The notes under the pieces were generated by a model. It worked only from the letters and a program-made list of their open reading frames with translations. It was not told the DNA's origin and searched no databases. Made by a program: the position numbers and the translations under genes. Positions 29,661 to 42,809 of a DNA stretch of 64,000 bases are shown here, one piece after another (the stretch's first letter is position 1; each line of letters begins with the position of its first letter). The stretch comes from Holacanthus passer (taxonomy: Eukaryota > Chordata > Actinopteri > Pomacanthidae). Location: NCBI GenBank assembly GCA_025331565.1, contig JAFREQ010000012.1:8794501-8858500 (forward strand), read 5' to 3'.

Positions 29661-30073
29661 CGATTCATCCAGCAGCAGCCCCCAATGCACATTCTCACTA
29701 CAATAAAACACAGCCCTATGAAATAGGCCTAATCCTCAATTTGGCACAGAAGTTCTGTGGAGCCCTGAATGAATCCACAGTGTCAGCCTAAAATACACAA
29801 ACCTCAGTATGCAGCCCAGAATTTGTGTTTTAAGGCATTTGTGGTTACTGCAATTATAGAGGTTATTGAGGATAGATTTCTCCAATACATTTCACCTGTA
29901 GAGTGCAGAAAGGTCTGATTACCAGTTATTGATTACCCAAATTATGATTGATTCTATTTAAAAAAAATCACAAATTAAATCATACCTACAGTCAAACTGC
30001 CTCTTGTTGTGATGTGTTTTTTTTTTATTTCACACAACTGCTTCTCAGGTCAGTGGTAAAGATATGCATTTAA

Positions 30074-30620
30074 AAGAACAGTCTGACATTTTGAGAAATA
30101 CGCTTATTTGCTTCCTTTCTGAGAGACAGATGAGAGGATCTATATTACTCCCATATTTGTCTGTTAGATATAGAATATAGCACAGGATAATAACAGGAAA
30201 TGGAGGGTGAAACAGCTAACCCGTCTCTGTACAAATGTAATAAAAATCCTCCTGTCTGCTTCTCTAAAACTCACTAATTAACACGTTATATCTCAAACTT
30301 TTAATCTTGAAATTAGTGGTTTGAAAGGGGGCTGTGTGTTGGACTATTTCCTGGCTGATGAGTCCCCTGGTTGCCTTACAACCTACCGGTGACAAGACGT
30401 GTTTTTACGCTTCAAGTTTTGCACAAATTAAACAAGATGTAACGTGTTAATTAATTAAATGTAGATGGGCTGAAAGGTTGATTTTCTTACCTTTGGGCAG
30501 AGTCAAACTGATCTGTGGACTTTATGCCTTTATGACTTTATATATTCAGAGATGCTAATATACTCAGCAGCAATGGGTTTAAAATAATTTTGTAGAAATA
30601 AGTAAATAAGAAGCCCAGAG
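30074..30620. mobile_element. foldback MITE-like element (teleost 'gacattttgagaaatacgc' family)
   Basis: The left arm carries gacattttgagaaatacgct, a signature I recognise from a very common fish repeat, then cactaattaacacgttat near 30270. The right arm carries aacgtgttaattaatta near 30440 as its reverse complement, followed by decayed complementary sequence. The two arms would fold back on each other, as in a non-autonomous foldback or MITE element. It has no transposase. The outer right end is degraded, so the boundary is approximate. Confidence 0.7.
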
Positions 30621-33059
30621 CTGCACATTTTTCACATCAATACTCAGGTCAATGGCCTCCATTATTATGTATTTTGAAATATTTGCTGTGTCTGTTTGGG
30701 AGTCTACAGAAGCCTGACTGTGAAGATTTAAGCATATAGCATGTCAGCCAAACAGGCGGCGCTGATACAGAACACACTTACCCCATTCACAGTAATTGAG
30801 GTGCAATCCCTCCTCCATATGGCACAAATTTGCCCTGCAGACATGCACACTCAATAGCATCTCCATACACACATGCTCATAACCCTTTAATCAATTAGTC
30901 TTTGGATCGCATGGGAATGTCAGCTGGTAGCACTCAGGAGCCCCTTCAGTTCCTCTCTCTCTCTCACACACACAGACAGATCACACTAAATCTCCCATCC
31001 TGCCCCCAACATCCTCTGACACCCTGTCTTCTGGATACTGTCTGAAAGCAATATTTACATTGGTCCTTAATCCGGTGGCAAAAAAATAAATGAAATAAGG
31101 ATGTTGCACAGATTAAGCAGAGTAGACAAAGAAAACACATGTTGTAGTTGATGCCGTTGATTGAGACAGTTTGTGCAAATTCTTGCCACGTGTGGTCTCT
31201 TTTACCTCCACTTGGGGTTACAACTGTCTGTAAATGGACCCTAACCACCCACCCAGCACACCCCCTCTCACTACCTTGGGAGATCAGGAATGCACAGCCC
31301 GTGATGTTCTTTACTGTTTGCACAGTTTATGCAGCCTGCGCACTCATTTAAATAACCTTGATTACTTTATTTCAATATGTGTGCATATAAGTGGGTGCTT
31401 GTGTTTGCGTGTGGGAGAGAACGAGAGGGAGAAAGAGACAGGTTACAGTGGTAATGTAGTGTTTCTTGGCACTTTTAAATTCTGTCGATTATGGCAGTAT
31501 GTGCAGCCTTGCTTATTTCTTATTATATCATAAAGTCTGTGTTTATTTTAATGAGGCTTATAATGAATGGCACTATTAGAGTGCTGGATTCAGGAATGTG
31601 CACAGGCGGAACAGCACTGATTGCCCATTCAGGTTTTCCACCCTGTTTTCTTAAGGGGGGTGCATTGGGGAGTGGTGGACGGGTCTCAGGACTGATTCAC
31701 ATTATAATTAAAAAAGTCCAACCATCCATGTGCAGTGTGTTTCTTTATCTGTTTGGCACTGGAAGGGAACCATTGCATGTCCGTGCTTGTTATTCTAACT
31801 TCATAGTGCTGTTCTTCAACAGTTCACAGCAGCGAAGCAGAAAACCAAACAACAAAAACATTAATCAAAAGTTATTCAGTCCAGGAACTGTTTATCTTTG
31901 GCCCATTTTCAGCCTCGACAGAATTCACACTCCCCGTTTCAGTCCTGTCACAATGCAATCAGAAATGCGGAAGAAAGACTTTTAATCAAATCCCTATGTT
32001 ATTTATCACACTTGCATCACCCTAAGGATATTCAATGTACCTTTAAAATAACATCAGACTCAAATGTTGTTGAGGATTGCAAACGCTGTTCAATGCGACT
32101 TTAATCAGAGCATTTTCCTTTGTCTTTGCTAGTTTTCTAACACTTTTGCAATTAAGCAAGAATTTCTTTTGAAGTTGATTGCCCCCTTCCCTCTCATTGC
32201 TTTTGTCTGTAGTTATTCAAATGAGAGCAGAGCGACCTGGCATACCACCCTGTATTGTGCCTGCTGAGTTTATACCACTGCTATAGAGCATAAACAAAGA
32301 CTGTTTAATTAGGTGCCTTGCACTTTATTAGTCCTTAACTCATACTTAACACACATGCATATACAAACACACACACCAGCATCCCTCTCGAATACACACA
32401 ACACGGCCTGCGTTAACTTATTGAATAATGAGGCTCTGGCTTAGCTCGAACAAAGAACAGTCAAACTGCAACGAGGACCATCTTGTGTGTGTGTGCATGC
32501 ATTTGTGTTTGTGTGTTTTCGTATGCATCCTTTCGGATGCTGACAAGGGGGAAGAGCTTGTTAAGAAAAATGTTTTCTTGGCCATGAAACAGCAGCTTTT
32601 TGCTAACTGGCCTTTTTTGTCAGGATAACAAAGAGAAGCAGAGCTATGCAACATTTAATATCTTAAACTGGTGAATCCTCCTCCATCTTTAAACATATGC
32701 AGCACATGTGCTGACGTCTTTTGTCTTAACTGCTTGCTTTTCTCTAGCTTAACTCCCTCCTTTGTTCCTTTTGACAACTTTGGCCCAGTAGACTCTCTCG
32801 GCCGGTCACCATGGAGAGCCACCCTGAAGTGGCGTGGGAGTGGTGCGGGTCAGGGGAGGTCAAGCCGAGGGACTGTTTTGGCAAACAGAGCATGCTTCAT
32901 TAGGCCTTTTGGCTTGGGGTTCATTAAAACTGCAGGAGAGGACATTCCAGGAGACTCTATTAACCAAGCAGTCCTGTGACACGCTGTCAGGCCAACAGAT
33001 TTCAAACATCTTGTGTTAAACCGCCATGCCGCCTCCCTCCTCCCCTCAGCCCCCACCCC

Positions 33060-33061
<2 letters not shown>

Positions 33062-33099
<38 letters not shown>
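33062..33099. repeat. (CA)n microsatellite
   Basis: Perfect run of about 19 units, the longest dinucleotide tract in the window. Confidence 0.95.
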
Positions 33100-33100
<1 letters not shown>

Positions 33101-35391
33101 GGCGCAAATGCATGCGTACACAAAAACAAGTGTAGCCGTCATAAACACGTGCACAAACACTGAGAATCACACGCACGCTCTCACGACTCCCCACGTCCTC
33201 TGCAGCACTGCTGCCACGCTCTACCCCGCACCCTCCTCGCACAATAGTCTCCATCTGTTGGCCCGTTCAACTTTCCCTGGCGGTCCTCTGGGGGTTGTGA
33301 GTCTGCAGGTGGAGGGAACCACAGTCACCCTGCCATTGCTCGTGTGACACCTTCAGATCAAAATAGATACTCAGAAGGAGGGCAGGAGAGGGAGGGAGGG
33401 GTGTAATGTTTTGGGGGGGGTAAATTTGAGAGAAGGAAAATAAATGCTATGAGGGTGAAATGTCATAATATAGGTGGTGAAGGGTTAGATGATTAGGACG
33501 GAGTGACAGGGTGGGAGGAAGTTGTATGGGTGGGAATAGAGTGATAGAAGGCACAGGGGAAGAATAAAAGAGAGGCACATACTCTGCAACCCGGTAGCAG
33601 CCCATATATTTAATCTTATTGTGCAAGCGGAGCACAGGCCAGATAATGCGGTCAAAATGACTGAGAGAATCCTATCAGATCGAGTCACATGATATAAGTA
33701 AATCAAAACACTTTGCTTAGATCAAAATGCAAGCTATGGCACTTCAGAGAGAGTCTGTCAGATCAGTGCTTTTTGCTGTCCGCCGTATAAGCAGGTATAA
33801 CTGGATTATCCCTATGTTTCAGTTGGCAAGCCTTATCATGTAGGCTCTATGGTTGGTCAGTTCAAACTGGGCAGATTACAGTTTGCAGAGAAGAGGTTTA
33901 GCCTCGTTTGGAGCTCTGATATGTTAATTAAAGTGGATTTTGTGAAAATGGGACGGGCAGGATGGCAAACTCCACCTCAACAAAGCCATAAGCCCATCTG
34001 TTGGCAGAGGTGTATTCAGGCCTGATTGTGTGGTTTTTTTTTATGTCTGTGTGCTCTTGTACTTCTATCCCTGTGAGAACCAGTTTGAGTCTTCAGAACA
34101 AGGACATATTCATGAAGCGAGGTCACTTTGGCCTGTGATTGGTTTTGCAAGAGGCTAATTTAAAAAGATATCATGATAGTATGATAGCATCACGGTTTAA
34201 GGTTTAATTAAGGACAAAAAAAAATAGGTTTCAAGTATAACTTTTGATGATAATTCCTTGATTGTCGTGACACAGATGATTCCCTGCATCGCACTGTGCT
34301 TTCAGTCATCTTATGTTGTGAAATGACTTGGTCTGCTGCAGGTATGTGTGCAGGTCAATCTGCAGTGGCCTATTGACTTTTTTTGCCTTGTAGCTTTAAG
34401 CCAGCACAGCTAAAATAAAAGTTGGTCAGTTTTGTGTGACGGTTGAAGTCGATAAAATATGAGGCACACTAGCCGGTGGCAAGCCAATTCCACTAGCAGC
34501 GACAGCGATATAGACGGATCATTTCTTACATAATTTGTACTATGTGGTTTTTAAAGGCTGTGTTAAATCTTACTGATGTGTAAATGAAGTAAACATCCTT
34601 CTAAGGAGTGAGAGTCAGAACATACCATGTACATGAAGAGATCCTGCATCAACTCTGCTAGAGACAGTATCACTCTGCTTGTTAGTGTCTTTTACTAAAT
34701 TTGGCCATTAAAGAAATAAATCAAGTTGAACTTATTTCCAATTCTTGCTTTTCGCTGCAGTCCACCGCCCAAGCTTCATATTGCACAAAGTAGAAGCATT
34801 ACTTTACAAAAACAAAGCCGCAGCCACACTTTGTGATAAAAACAGGACATTTAGTCTCACCTCAGCAACCACAGCCGTGCATTTTGAAGAACAAACCTGG
34901 ATAAACCGCTCGACTACATTGACAAACCTCCAGACGACAATGCTGAATTGTGGCTCTCCTTTCAAGACATGTTGTCCATTCAATACATAATGAGCACTGA
35001 ATTGAGAACCTGTCTTAACAGAAGCTTCGCCTCGGGTGTCAGGTTGAAGTGAAAAAGCTCGTCCGGCAGGCGTCCTCACTCTGTGATAATCAGAAATAAT
35101 GTAAACTGAATTTCAAAAACACTGCATTTTCTGACCTTCAGTAATAATGAAACATGCCATTCAAAAAAAAAATTTCCATTCTCCTGAGGTAAAAATTGTG
35201 AAATCTTCACCTCTCTGGTAATACTGATGCTGTGAGGGAGGGGTGAGGATGAACATTACTGCTGACCTCGGCTCACTGTAGTTAAAACTATAGCAGTGAG
35301 AGTTATGGTTGATGGTTCTTAGAAGAATGAATCCAGTCGAGGTTCTTTCACAGAAGATAAGGAGAAATATGTGTGTGGTGGAGCATACACG

Positions 35392-35394
<3 letters not shown>

Positions 35395-35422
<28 letters not shown>
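35395..35422. repeat. (TG)n microsatellite
   Basis: Perfect run of about 14 units. Confidence 0.95.
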
Positions 35423-35425
<3 letters not shown>

Positions 35426-36759
35426 TGTGTGTGGTGCATGTGGTTGAACAGCAGAACATAAATAATAGAACACAAGGGTTTTGTTATTAAAGTGGCCTTT
35501 TATTGCTTAATAGCTTTTGTTAAAGGCTTGTTTTGGATCCATTCAATATTGTTTCTTTCCATGCCTTGTTTTTGCCCTCATTTTTAGCTCGCCCAGATTT
35601 AGCTCAGTTTCATCCTCTAATCCTTCTGTTTTGTTAGTGACACTGGGAGAACAGCCTGGGCTGTGTGGCTCAGCCCGCCTGTCAAAGCCTATAACATCTC
35701 TCGCCAGGATCAGGTTATTGCCTGAGCTCTGTGTATCTTTATATTGAATTGCTCGTGATAGGAGGCTCTGTTGTGATGTGTGTGTGTGTGTGGGTTTGTC
35801 TGTGTGTGCCTTCATGCACATATGTTTGTGTGCGTATTTATTGTACATGGATGAGGTGCCGCTGAATAAGTGAATGGGACACACAAGAGTGGATACAACA
35901 ATTGTCTTTTCTGACCTCAAATTTCAATATTGTCCCCACACGTCTCCCCTCCTCCCTCCCCACCCGCCACCACGTTCTCCCTCTTGCTCTCCATTCGTCG
36001 ATCACTGCAGCGGGGGTGATAGATGGGGCGGTGGAGACGGCGAACGTTAAAGTTTGTGGGCCGTGGACGGACAGCTCGGCATGAATATCAGGGGCCCAGA
36101 GTAAACGGTGGGAATTGGATGAGCGCGAGCGAGGGAGGCGTCAGCACTTTCCCTCCCGTGCATTTTCACTCAGCCGGATTGAGTCTTATTATCTGACCCT
36201 GCTCCTCTTCCCTCAGTGACCTAATAATATTGTTTCAGCGATCCTGTCCAGCCTCTGACCTCATGACAGGAATCTGTTAGATGAAGAGTTCCACTTTTCA
36301 AGAGATGCCTGTTTCTTTTTAGCTTTTGCTTCTTCCCAGGCCCTAGTGTCATCATTTTCACCAGCAGCAGCTTAGTGATATTTATTTTTACTGTCTTTCT
36401 AAACGCTGCTGCAATTAAATTTGCATCCTACAGCCATCAGTCATATATTCCTGTGTCTAATGCTGTTTATTAGTCTGATGAAGATTTTTATCTAATTCAG
36501 ACCCACACACTAAGCCTATTCATGTTGTACTTCACTGAGACAAAAATCTGTATAGAACCTCATCAGCGAGATCTAATTTGATTGGTCGACAGTGTTTGTT
36601 TGTTATTAACAGCGGAATCAAAGTCGCAATATCGGTGAATTAACATGGTTATGTAGGAGCTTGTTAGGCAGCTGAGGTAAATGGGGGAGATTTGGGAAAT
36701 AATCCCTCCCCAATCTGGACACCACAGCTGGTTGTCTCAAGCCTCTCCATCCATCCTGA

Positions 36760-36800
36760 CACACACACATACACACACACACACACACACAGACACACAC
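36760..36800. repeat. (CA)n microsatellite, interrupted
   Basis: About 20 units with two single-base interruptions. Confidence 0.9.
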
Positions 36801-37984
36801 CCAGCTCTGAACTGCATGTTGCTGCCAAAATGCAAAGGAACACAGGGATGGGGATTGAGGGGGAACGGCAAAGAGTGTGTCGGTGTGTTTAATTGGGTTT
36901 TTCCAAATCCGTCTTAGCCCCGATACATGTCCGTCCACATGCCTCAGCATCACTTGGTCTACAGGTCACCTGAAGCACAGCAACTTGAGAATCCCTTCTT
37001 GCAAACTCGCCAGCAGTGGGACAAGGTTCAGGTCCCTATTCAGACTTCATCACAGTAACAGACTTTTGAAGAAAGTGCTGCTGAAGGGGATTAAGCAACT
37101 ATCTATGCTGTCACACTTTTGAAAGTCCTCTTATCTCTGTTTGCTACCCTTATTTTAGTGATGCCTGTAATTGTCATTTCTGGTTTCTGCATGCTCCCAG
37201 TCAGCGGCTGCCTGTTAAATCTCCTTCTCCCGTGGTCAACTGGTAGCCAGATTGGCCGGGGGAGGGAAAAAAAAAAACATGTTGACCTTGTCTACAGATT
37301 TAGAACACAGAAGCATCACTGATATGGCAGCTGTACTGTGGCAGGCGACAGAAGCCGGGGCTCCAATCAGATCATCAGGTCAGATGGCTGTAGTAAATGC
37401 CGAGGCTCAGAGTGTGGATGTAATACGCCTCAGCTCAGTGCACAAAGACAATTTTGCAGGCCTTTGTCGGAGCCTTCAGAAGTCTTGAAGGGTTACTAAG
37501 GCCCCTTTTTTCATTAAATTAACCACTTCTTAAGAACTGTGGCTGCTGAACTAGTTAAATCCCTCTCATGGTGTGGGTCGCATATTGGGCGTTGAATATC
37601 TCAGCCTGTCTAGACAGTTAGCTACTGACTCCAAACTGCCATGTTCATTCTGTAATTAAGCATTTATTTTGACAAGTGACAGAATCTGAGCTGCCACATT
37701 GCTAATGGCTATCCAAATGATTTGAGCAGGCCCTCTACCCCGCGCACCTTCCACACAATTACTGTCCACACCCACAGGCATGCACAGACTCCAACACACA
37801 AAATAATAATCCCATGCAGTCTCACTCCTACTCCACTTTTCTGAATCAATCTCCTGGACATGACCCTATCTTTCCCTCTTCCACATATTGTGTTGCTCTC
37901 TACCATGGTGCTTATTGCTTTCTTTGATTAATCTTCCTCCTCGCTTTCCCAGCCGCACTGGTCTGACTCAGTAGACTTCCTGTT

Positions 37985-38520
37985 GGTTTTCAAAACAACT
38001 CTTCATGTCAGCCTTCCTTCCTCCCATCTCCCCCCTTCCCCTGATCCTCCCTCGTCTTCTATTCATCACTCCACAGCCCATTTTACAGTATCTTTCTGTC
38101 TCCTTCCCCCATCCGTTTCTCTCGCTCCATTACCTTACTCGTTCGTGTCCCCTTCATCTCACCCTCTGCCTGTCCAACCTCCTGACATGAATTCTTTTTA
38201 CCCTCTTACTGTATTTCCCTCCTCTTCCCTGCATTTCTCCCCTCGCCATTCATCTTCAGGTCCTCTGTCCATCTCCCTCCCTCCCTCACAGCCTCTCTGT
38301 CAGGCCCCGGCTCTCTCCCTCCTCTTCCTTCGTCTGGCAGTGGAGCGGCTCCACTCTTGCTGACAGTGCTGTTTGTGTGAACTGAGTGCTGAGCTTCACA
38401 GCCCCCTCGCCTCCCATTGCCCCCCCCCCTCAACACCTTCCCCCCGCCACCGCCTCTCCTCCTCATCCTCCATCGTCCCTCCCTCTCTTCCTTCTGCCTC
38501 CCACCTACATACCCCTCCAG
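37985..38520. repeat. pyrimidine-rich low-complexity tract
   Basis: Over about 500 bp the + strand is dominated by C and T (many ctcc, cttcc and cccc words), interrupted near 38335-38400. The complementary strand is purine-rich and has G runs near 38418-38450. No gene is supported here. Confidence 0.8.
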
Positions 38521-39633
38521 GCGGGGGAATTAACCTTCCGGCCCCGGGCTGCTGGGCTTAATGACTGTCTGTGGGGCCGGCTCCGACTACACAACCCAGC
38601 TGTTAACATCTGGGCCACACACACCCACTCACACTGCCTATACACAAAGACATACACACACTACACACACCGCTATACTGGACACTGGCACAGTGCAGCA
38701 TGCACAACATCACACTGCAGTCCTTGAATTTGTGCCACTATAAGGGTGTGTGTGCCATTATCATTCCTTCTTTATTGCCTGCTGCACAAATATGGGAGTT
38801 TCACTATATAGCACCATTCTCACAGACACTGGTTGGTCTATCATCACTGCATGGCTGACCCATAGTGGAACAACAGATGCAGCAGTATATCTGTTTTTAT
38901 TTTACACTGGGCAAATAGCTTGGACATATAGTCAACACAGAGCTGCAGCACAAGTGCGGACTATCAGTAGAACAAATGAAAAATACATGTGTGTGGAAAA
39001 TAAACATGACCTTTATGTTGTCTTGCTAGCAGAGCTTTCAGTATGTGCCACTGAGCAAATGGTAGTATTCTCCAGCCACCATTCAGTTGGAAGTATATAA
39101 TTGACAAAAGGCAATATTCAGAAAAAAAAAATCTAATATTCGTCTGTTGGAAGTGAATTCTTTGGCCTGTCTCCATCTCCATCTCTGCAGCAGAGCAGAT
39201 CACCCCAGGAGTATTCAGTATAGGAAATGCAGTTATGTGGATACTCTCTATTCCATTCATTATGTATGAGCGTAAATGTTACAAACTAGCTGCTGTGAAG
39301 ATGTCCACACCGCATCTGTATCGTTGAGGGCTGCACTGCTCCTTCCTACCCACCACAGGGAAACGCTAAATAATGGGATCCATGAATACTCCCCGGGAAG
39401 ACACAATAGAACGAAACTACAGGCACGTTCCTTCCTTCTCTTATTATCGGCTCACTGCAACTTTATTAAGCTTTTATAATTAATCAATTCAATTCTGCTG
39501 AAACTGAAACAAGAGGTCCGTGAACTCAAGCGGTGGCCGTGTGGCCTGAAAAGCCGTGACATTGTTCTTGTTTTTCTGACATTTATTTTCCCGTTCAGGT
39601 GACCCCCTTGTAACCACCGCCACCAACACTTTT

Positions 39634-39656
39634 CACACACACACACACACACACAC
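39634..39656. repeat. (CA)n microsatellite
   Basis: About 11 perfect units, some 70 bp before the candidate untranslated exon. Confidence 0.95.
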
Positions 39657-39723
39657 CTTCCTTCACTCTTCAGTCTCTGCTCCTGCCTCTCTCCCTCTCT
39701 TCATGTGTTTGCCTCTGTCTTAG

Positions 39724-39854
39724 ACTAAGGAGTGAGAGAAGGGGGGAGTCCCATTGGCATTCTTTAACATCTCCGTTGCTCGCTTGTGTTCAGAGAGCCA
39801 TCTGTAGATCAGGAAGACAAAAAGACGCTCCTGAGCCTCGGCGTCACTCAACAG
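39724..39854 (+). other. candidate non-coding 5' exon (possible nphs1 5'UTR)
   Basis: A pyrimidine-rich stretch ending in ctgtcttag lies just before 39724, and a near-consensus donor caacag|gtaagc follows 39854. The enclosed 131 nt could be an internal non-coding exon. The donor could also end a first exon whose transcription start lies within or upstream of this interval. The next good acceptor in a plausible place is ttccag|gattg at 44165, just before the nphs1 start codon. One frame is open through the segment but contains no recognisable protein, so a UTR role is favoured. Splice signals are the only evidence. Confidence 0.35.
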
Positions 39855-42169
39855 GTAAGCACAGCTCTCTTTCTCTCATGCAAATCCACACACCTATTCA
39901 AAGATTCTTGGCTTCTTTTTTTTTTTTTTTTTTATAAGTAGGAGGTACCCCCTCTCTGTCTGCCTGCCTCACTCTCTTTCTCTCTGTGCACCCTAGGCAG
40001 GCAGATGTGTTTGAGTTGGTGGAGGTTGAAAGAAGGTTTTGCCTCTCTGTCTCTCAACTTTTTCCTGAGGAGAGCAGGCGTGTGAGTGTGTAGCGAAGTC
40101 AGAGTAATCCAGTAAACTTGAACACTTCCAGCTGAAGGGAGGGGAGTCGAAGCACACAAGCACCCAACTTGGGTTACTTTGAGTGTCTTGAATCTGGACG
40201 TGAACGTTGTCAAGCTGCTGAACCTCTGGACCAAGCTAATGTTGTATAATTTAACCCTTCTCTCCAAGAGGCTGACGTCTGTTCTGTCAGTGTTTAGCAT
40301 TTCTATCCGGGTCTCATTAAGACTGCCTAAAGAATGCCATGTTTTAATGCACAATCAATGAGTCAGATGTGATTAGATTCTGCTGATAATCTAATCTGCA
40401 TCTTTTAGAAACCCTCTTTATCAGCAGTTCACTGTTAGGGCAGTAATGGCTCACAACACAGCTTCTATAAGCTGCAGTAATTGGACCCACAGGCAACTGG
40501 TGAGATTGGTAAGAAGTTAGGTTGGTATTAAGATGTAGGACCACAGCTGGACTGGATGGCTGCACGGAGGTTGAAACTTCATTTTCTGCACATTGACTGA
40601 TTTCACGGGGTTTCACGTTAAATTGGTCTAGGATTGAGTGTATTGAGTCGTTTGATGATGTTATGAAAGACGCCATTAAAAATCTACCTGTCGGGGTCAC
40701 GCTGGATGGTTCAGCTACCTCTAATGCCCTTGCGGGGAGAGTGGCAGCCTTGTCTCTGAAAGCGATTCAAATTTCAAATCAAACTTTCTAATTTGCATTT
40801 GTAAGAAGCTGGTGAAGAACAAGGTCAAAAAAACCTGTGGCAATAAGTGCTGCTGTAGTAAAATATGAGCCTTTCTTCTATTTGAAGACAAATTAAATTG
40901 CCATTCAGTCTGGTATTTATCTAATGTTACTTTGTAAGCAACAGTTAAATGACATATCGCAGTGATTCCACAAATACCGCACATGCTTCCTGCAAGGAAA
41001 ATAAACATGTATCAGCAAATCAACATTCTTGCAACTGGCTGTGTTTTCAAAATAATTAAGGCGGTTGTTTGGCAGGTAATGGGAATGTGTGGAGGTCAGG
41101 CAGGTCATGTCTGCTTTCTGTAAGAGTCCTGATGAAAACGGTGACTCATGAGGCCAGCAGCAGCCTTTTCGTGCTGGCCAACCCTCTTCCTTGCTGGGAA
41201 AACCGGCTGTTTGAGCTCTAAATCCCCAATGTAGAGATTAAATTCTGGCTTTTTTCATTGTACTGCAGACAAATGAAAGAAATCCAGTTTTTCTTATCAT
41301 TGGCTGATAACTGTAAATTCCTAAGCCTCTGAGGAAAAATGTCAGCATTAGACAGGATATACTGTAATGATTGTGTTTGTGTTTACCTACATGAGGCATT
41401 AATAGAGAGAGAGATAAAGATGGGCACTTTTGACCTCAGAGAAGATTTTCTATTCATTGAAGAGGGAAGTAATTGCCCTTGTGTGTTCAAAGACTATACT
41501 GGGGGCTCTGAAATACACAAATGTTTTGAGAGCGGAAAAAAAAAATAATTGAGTGTGAGTTAATTCTTATCAAAGCCTGTTGGAGTGCAACTAATCGACT
41601 GAGGGGAGATGCGTCAAAGAGCTGTTGCCTTCAATTCATTTTGTCTATTCAGATGAGAAAATATTTAGTTTTCAATTAAGTAAATCACTATTATTTGTTC
41701 CACTCCTGCAGCAGATAAATTGAAGTGATTACAAACTGACTTAAAATCCACAGAGGCCCCTTCCAGGTCAAAAAGAGTATTGGATGCAGTGGGCACAGAC
41801 CCACAGCACGGCCTACTGACTTAAATCCAAACTGTCTCTGGTATCCATTCACAAGAGCACTGTGCAACCCTGCACTGGATCACACTTTTATACTTACAGG
41901 TAACCATGGGAAATTACCTGCAAAACACAAATAGACTAGACAGAAGTTATGACATGAATTTCTTTGAGGATAATGACAGTACAATTGCATATTTTGCAAC
42001 CTATTTACTAAACGACAGAATATGAGCATTTTCTGATCCACAGTCCGTAATTTGAAGATTAACATTATGCCTTGTTTAGCATGGTAGAGTCATATCTTGC
42101 ATTTACATAAGCAGCAACAAACTTTGCTCCCGAGCCATGGAGTAATTTCCTTTACACAATCATGTAGGT

Positions 42170-42366
42170 TTTTAATGCAGTGCCGCCTGAGGCGTTGAAG
42201 GTCACGGCCATTCAATGTTGGTTTTTGGCCTTGCCCCTTATGTGCAGTTTGAACATGACCTTATCTTTGTGCTGTATTCAGTTGAATATAGGTTGAAAAG
42301 GATTTGTAAATCTGTTTTTCCTTATGTTTTACACAGCGTATGAACTCTTTTGGATTTGGGGTTGTA
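42170..42366. mobile_element. internally deleted non-autonomous DNA transposon relic
   Basis: The left part contains gcagtgccgcctgagg, ggccattcaatgttgg and gccttgccccttatgtgcag. The right part contains gttgaatataggttgaaaag and ends ggatttggggttgta. I recall these two blocks as the ends of one dispersed fish element that normally has several hundred bases between them, so this copy has lost its middle. No transposase frame is present. Confidence 0.6.
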
Positions 42367-42809
42367 CCAAACTTTATTGCCATTTGTGGCAGTTTTCCCT
42401 GCCACTGGTAACACATCACACCAGCACACCGCATGTTAGCCAGGTAGCATGCTACTAATAGTTTGGTGGGTGCACACACCAAGCTACATTTAACATCTTA
42501 GTAAGTTTCCTGTGCTATCATTTTCCCCATAAAGTTTACAAAAACACACACAAAACGATTGTTATTGTTTGAGTTAACTTCTTATTATTTAAATATGGAA
42601 GATTATGAGTTTGTTTATACCTTATTATGTTCTTTTCTTACCACAGTGCTTTCTGGTTCTGGGCAGTGACAAAGGACCTGAGCAGAGTTTCAGGCTGTCT
42701 TTTATAGTGCCTGAGTATTCAGTAGGGAACATGCTCAGTCCATCTTACTGCACCATACTAATTGATGGGAGTGTTAAAAGGGGTATTATAAGAATGCTTT
42801 GACTCATTT

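Larger units (their letters stand above)
17301..30073. other. gene-free flank, third block
   Basis: No supported gene. Besides the dinucleotide repeats listed separately, it contains (GGTT)4 at 18611-18626, several A/T-rich stretches around 18700-19100 and 24600-24850, and an ATTA-rich segment near 25880-25970. The longest frame is 28048-28683 (-, 211 codons), which begins in a CA-type repeat and is unrecognised. Confidence 0.6.
30622..39723. other. gene-free flank, fourth block
   Basis: No supported gene. It holds CA/TG microsatellites, a CpG-richer patch at about 36000-36150 and a long pyrimidine-rich tract at about 37985-38520. Proline/serine-rich frames over the latter are products of base composition. 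The frame at 31491-31985 (+, 164 codons) is unrecognised. Confidence 0.6.

Noticed and set aside
33062..33099. Regular repeats as a possible CRISPR array
   Set aside because: This and the similar tracts are simple dinucleotide microsatellites in a vertebrate genome, with no repeat-spacer structure.
34580..34605. miR-30-like seed (gtaaacatcc)
   Set aside because: Only the seed-like core matches; the rest of the mature sequence and a hairpin partner are absent.
37983..38727. Proline/serine/histidine-rich frames over the pyrimidine tract
   Set aside because: They are compositional by-products of C/T-rich DNA, with no domain, splice or start-site support.
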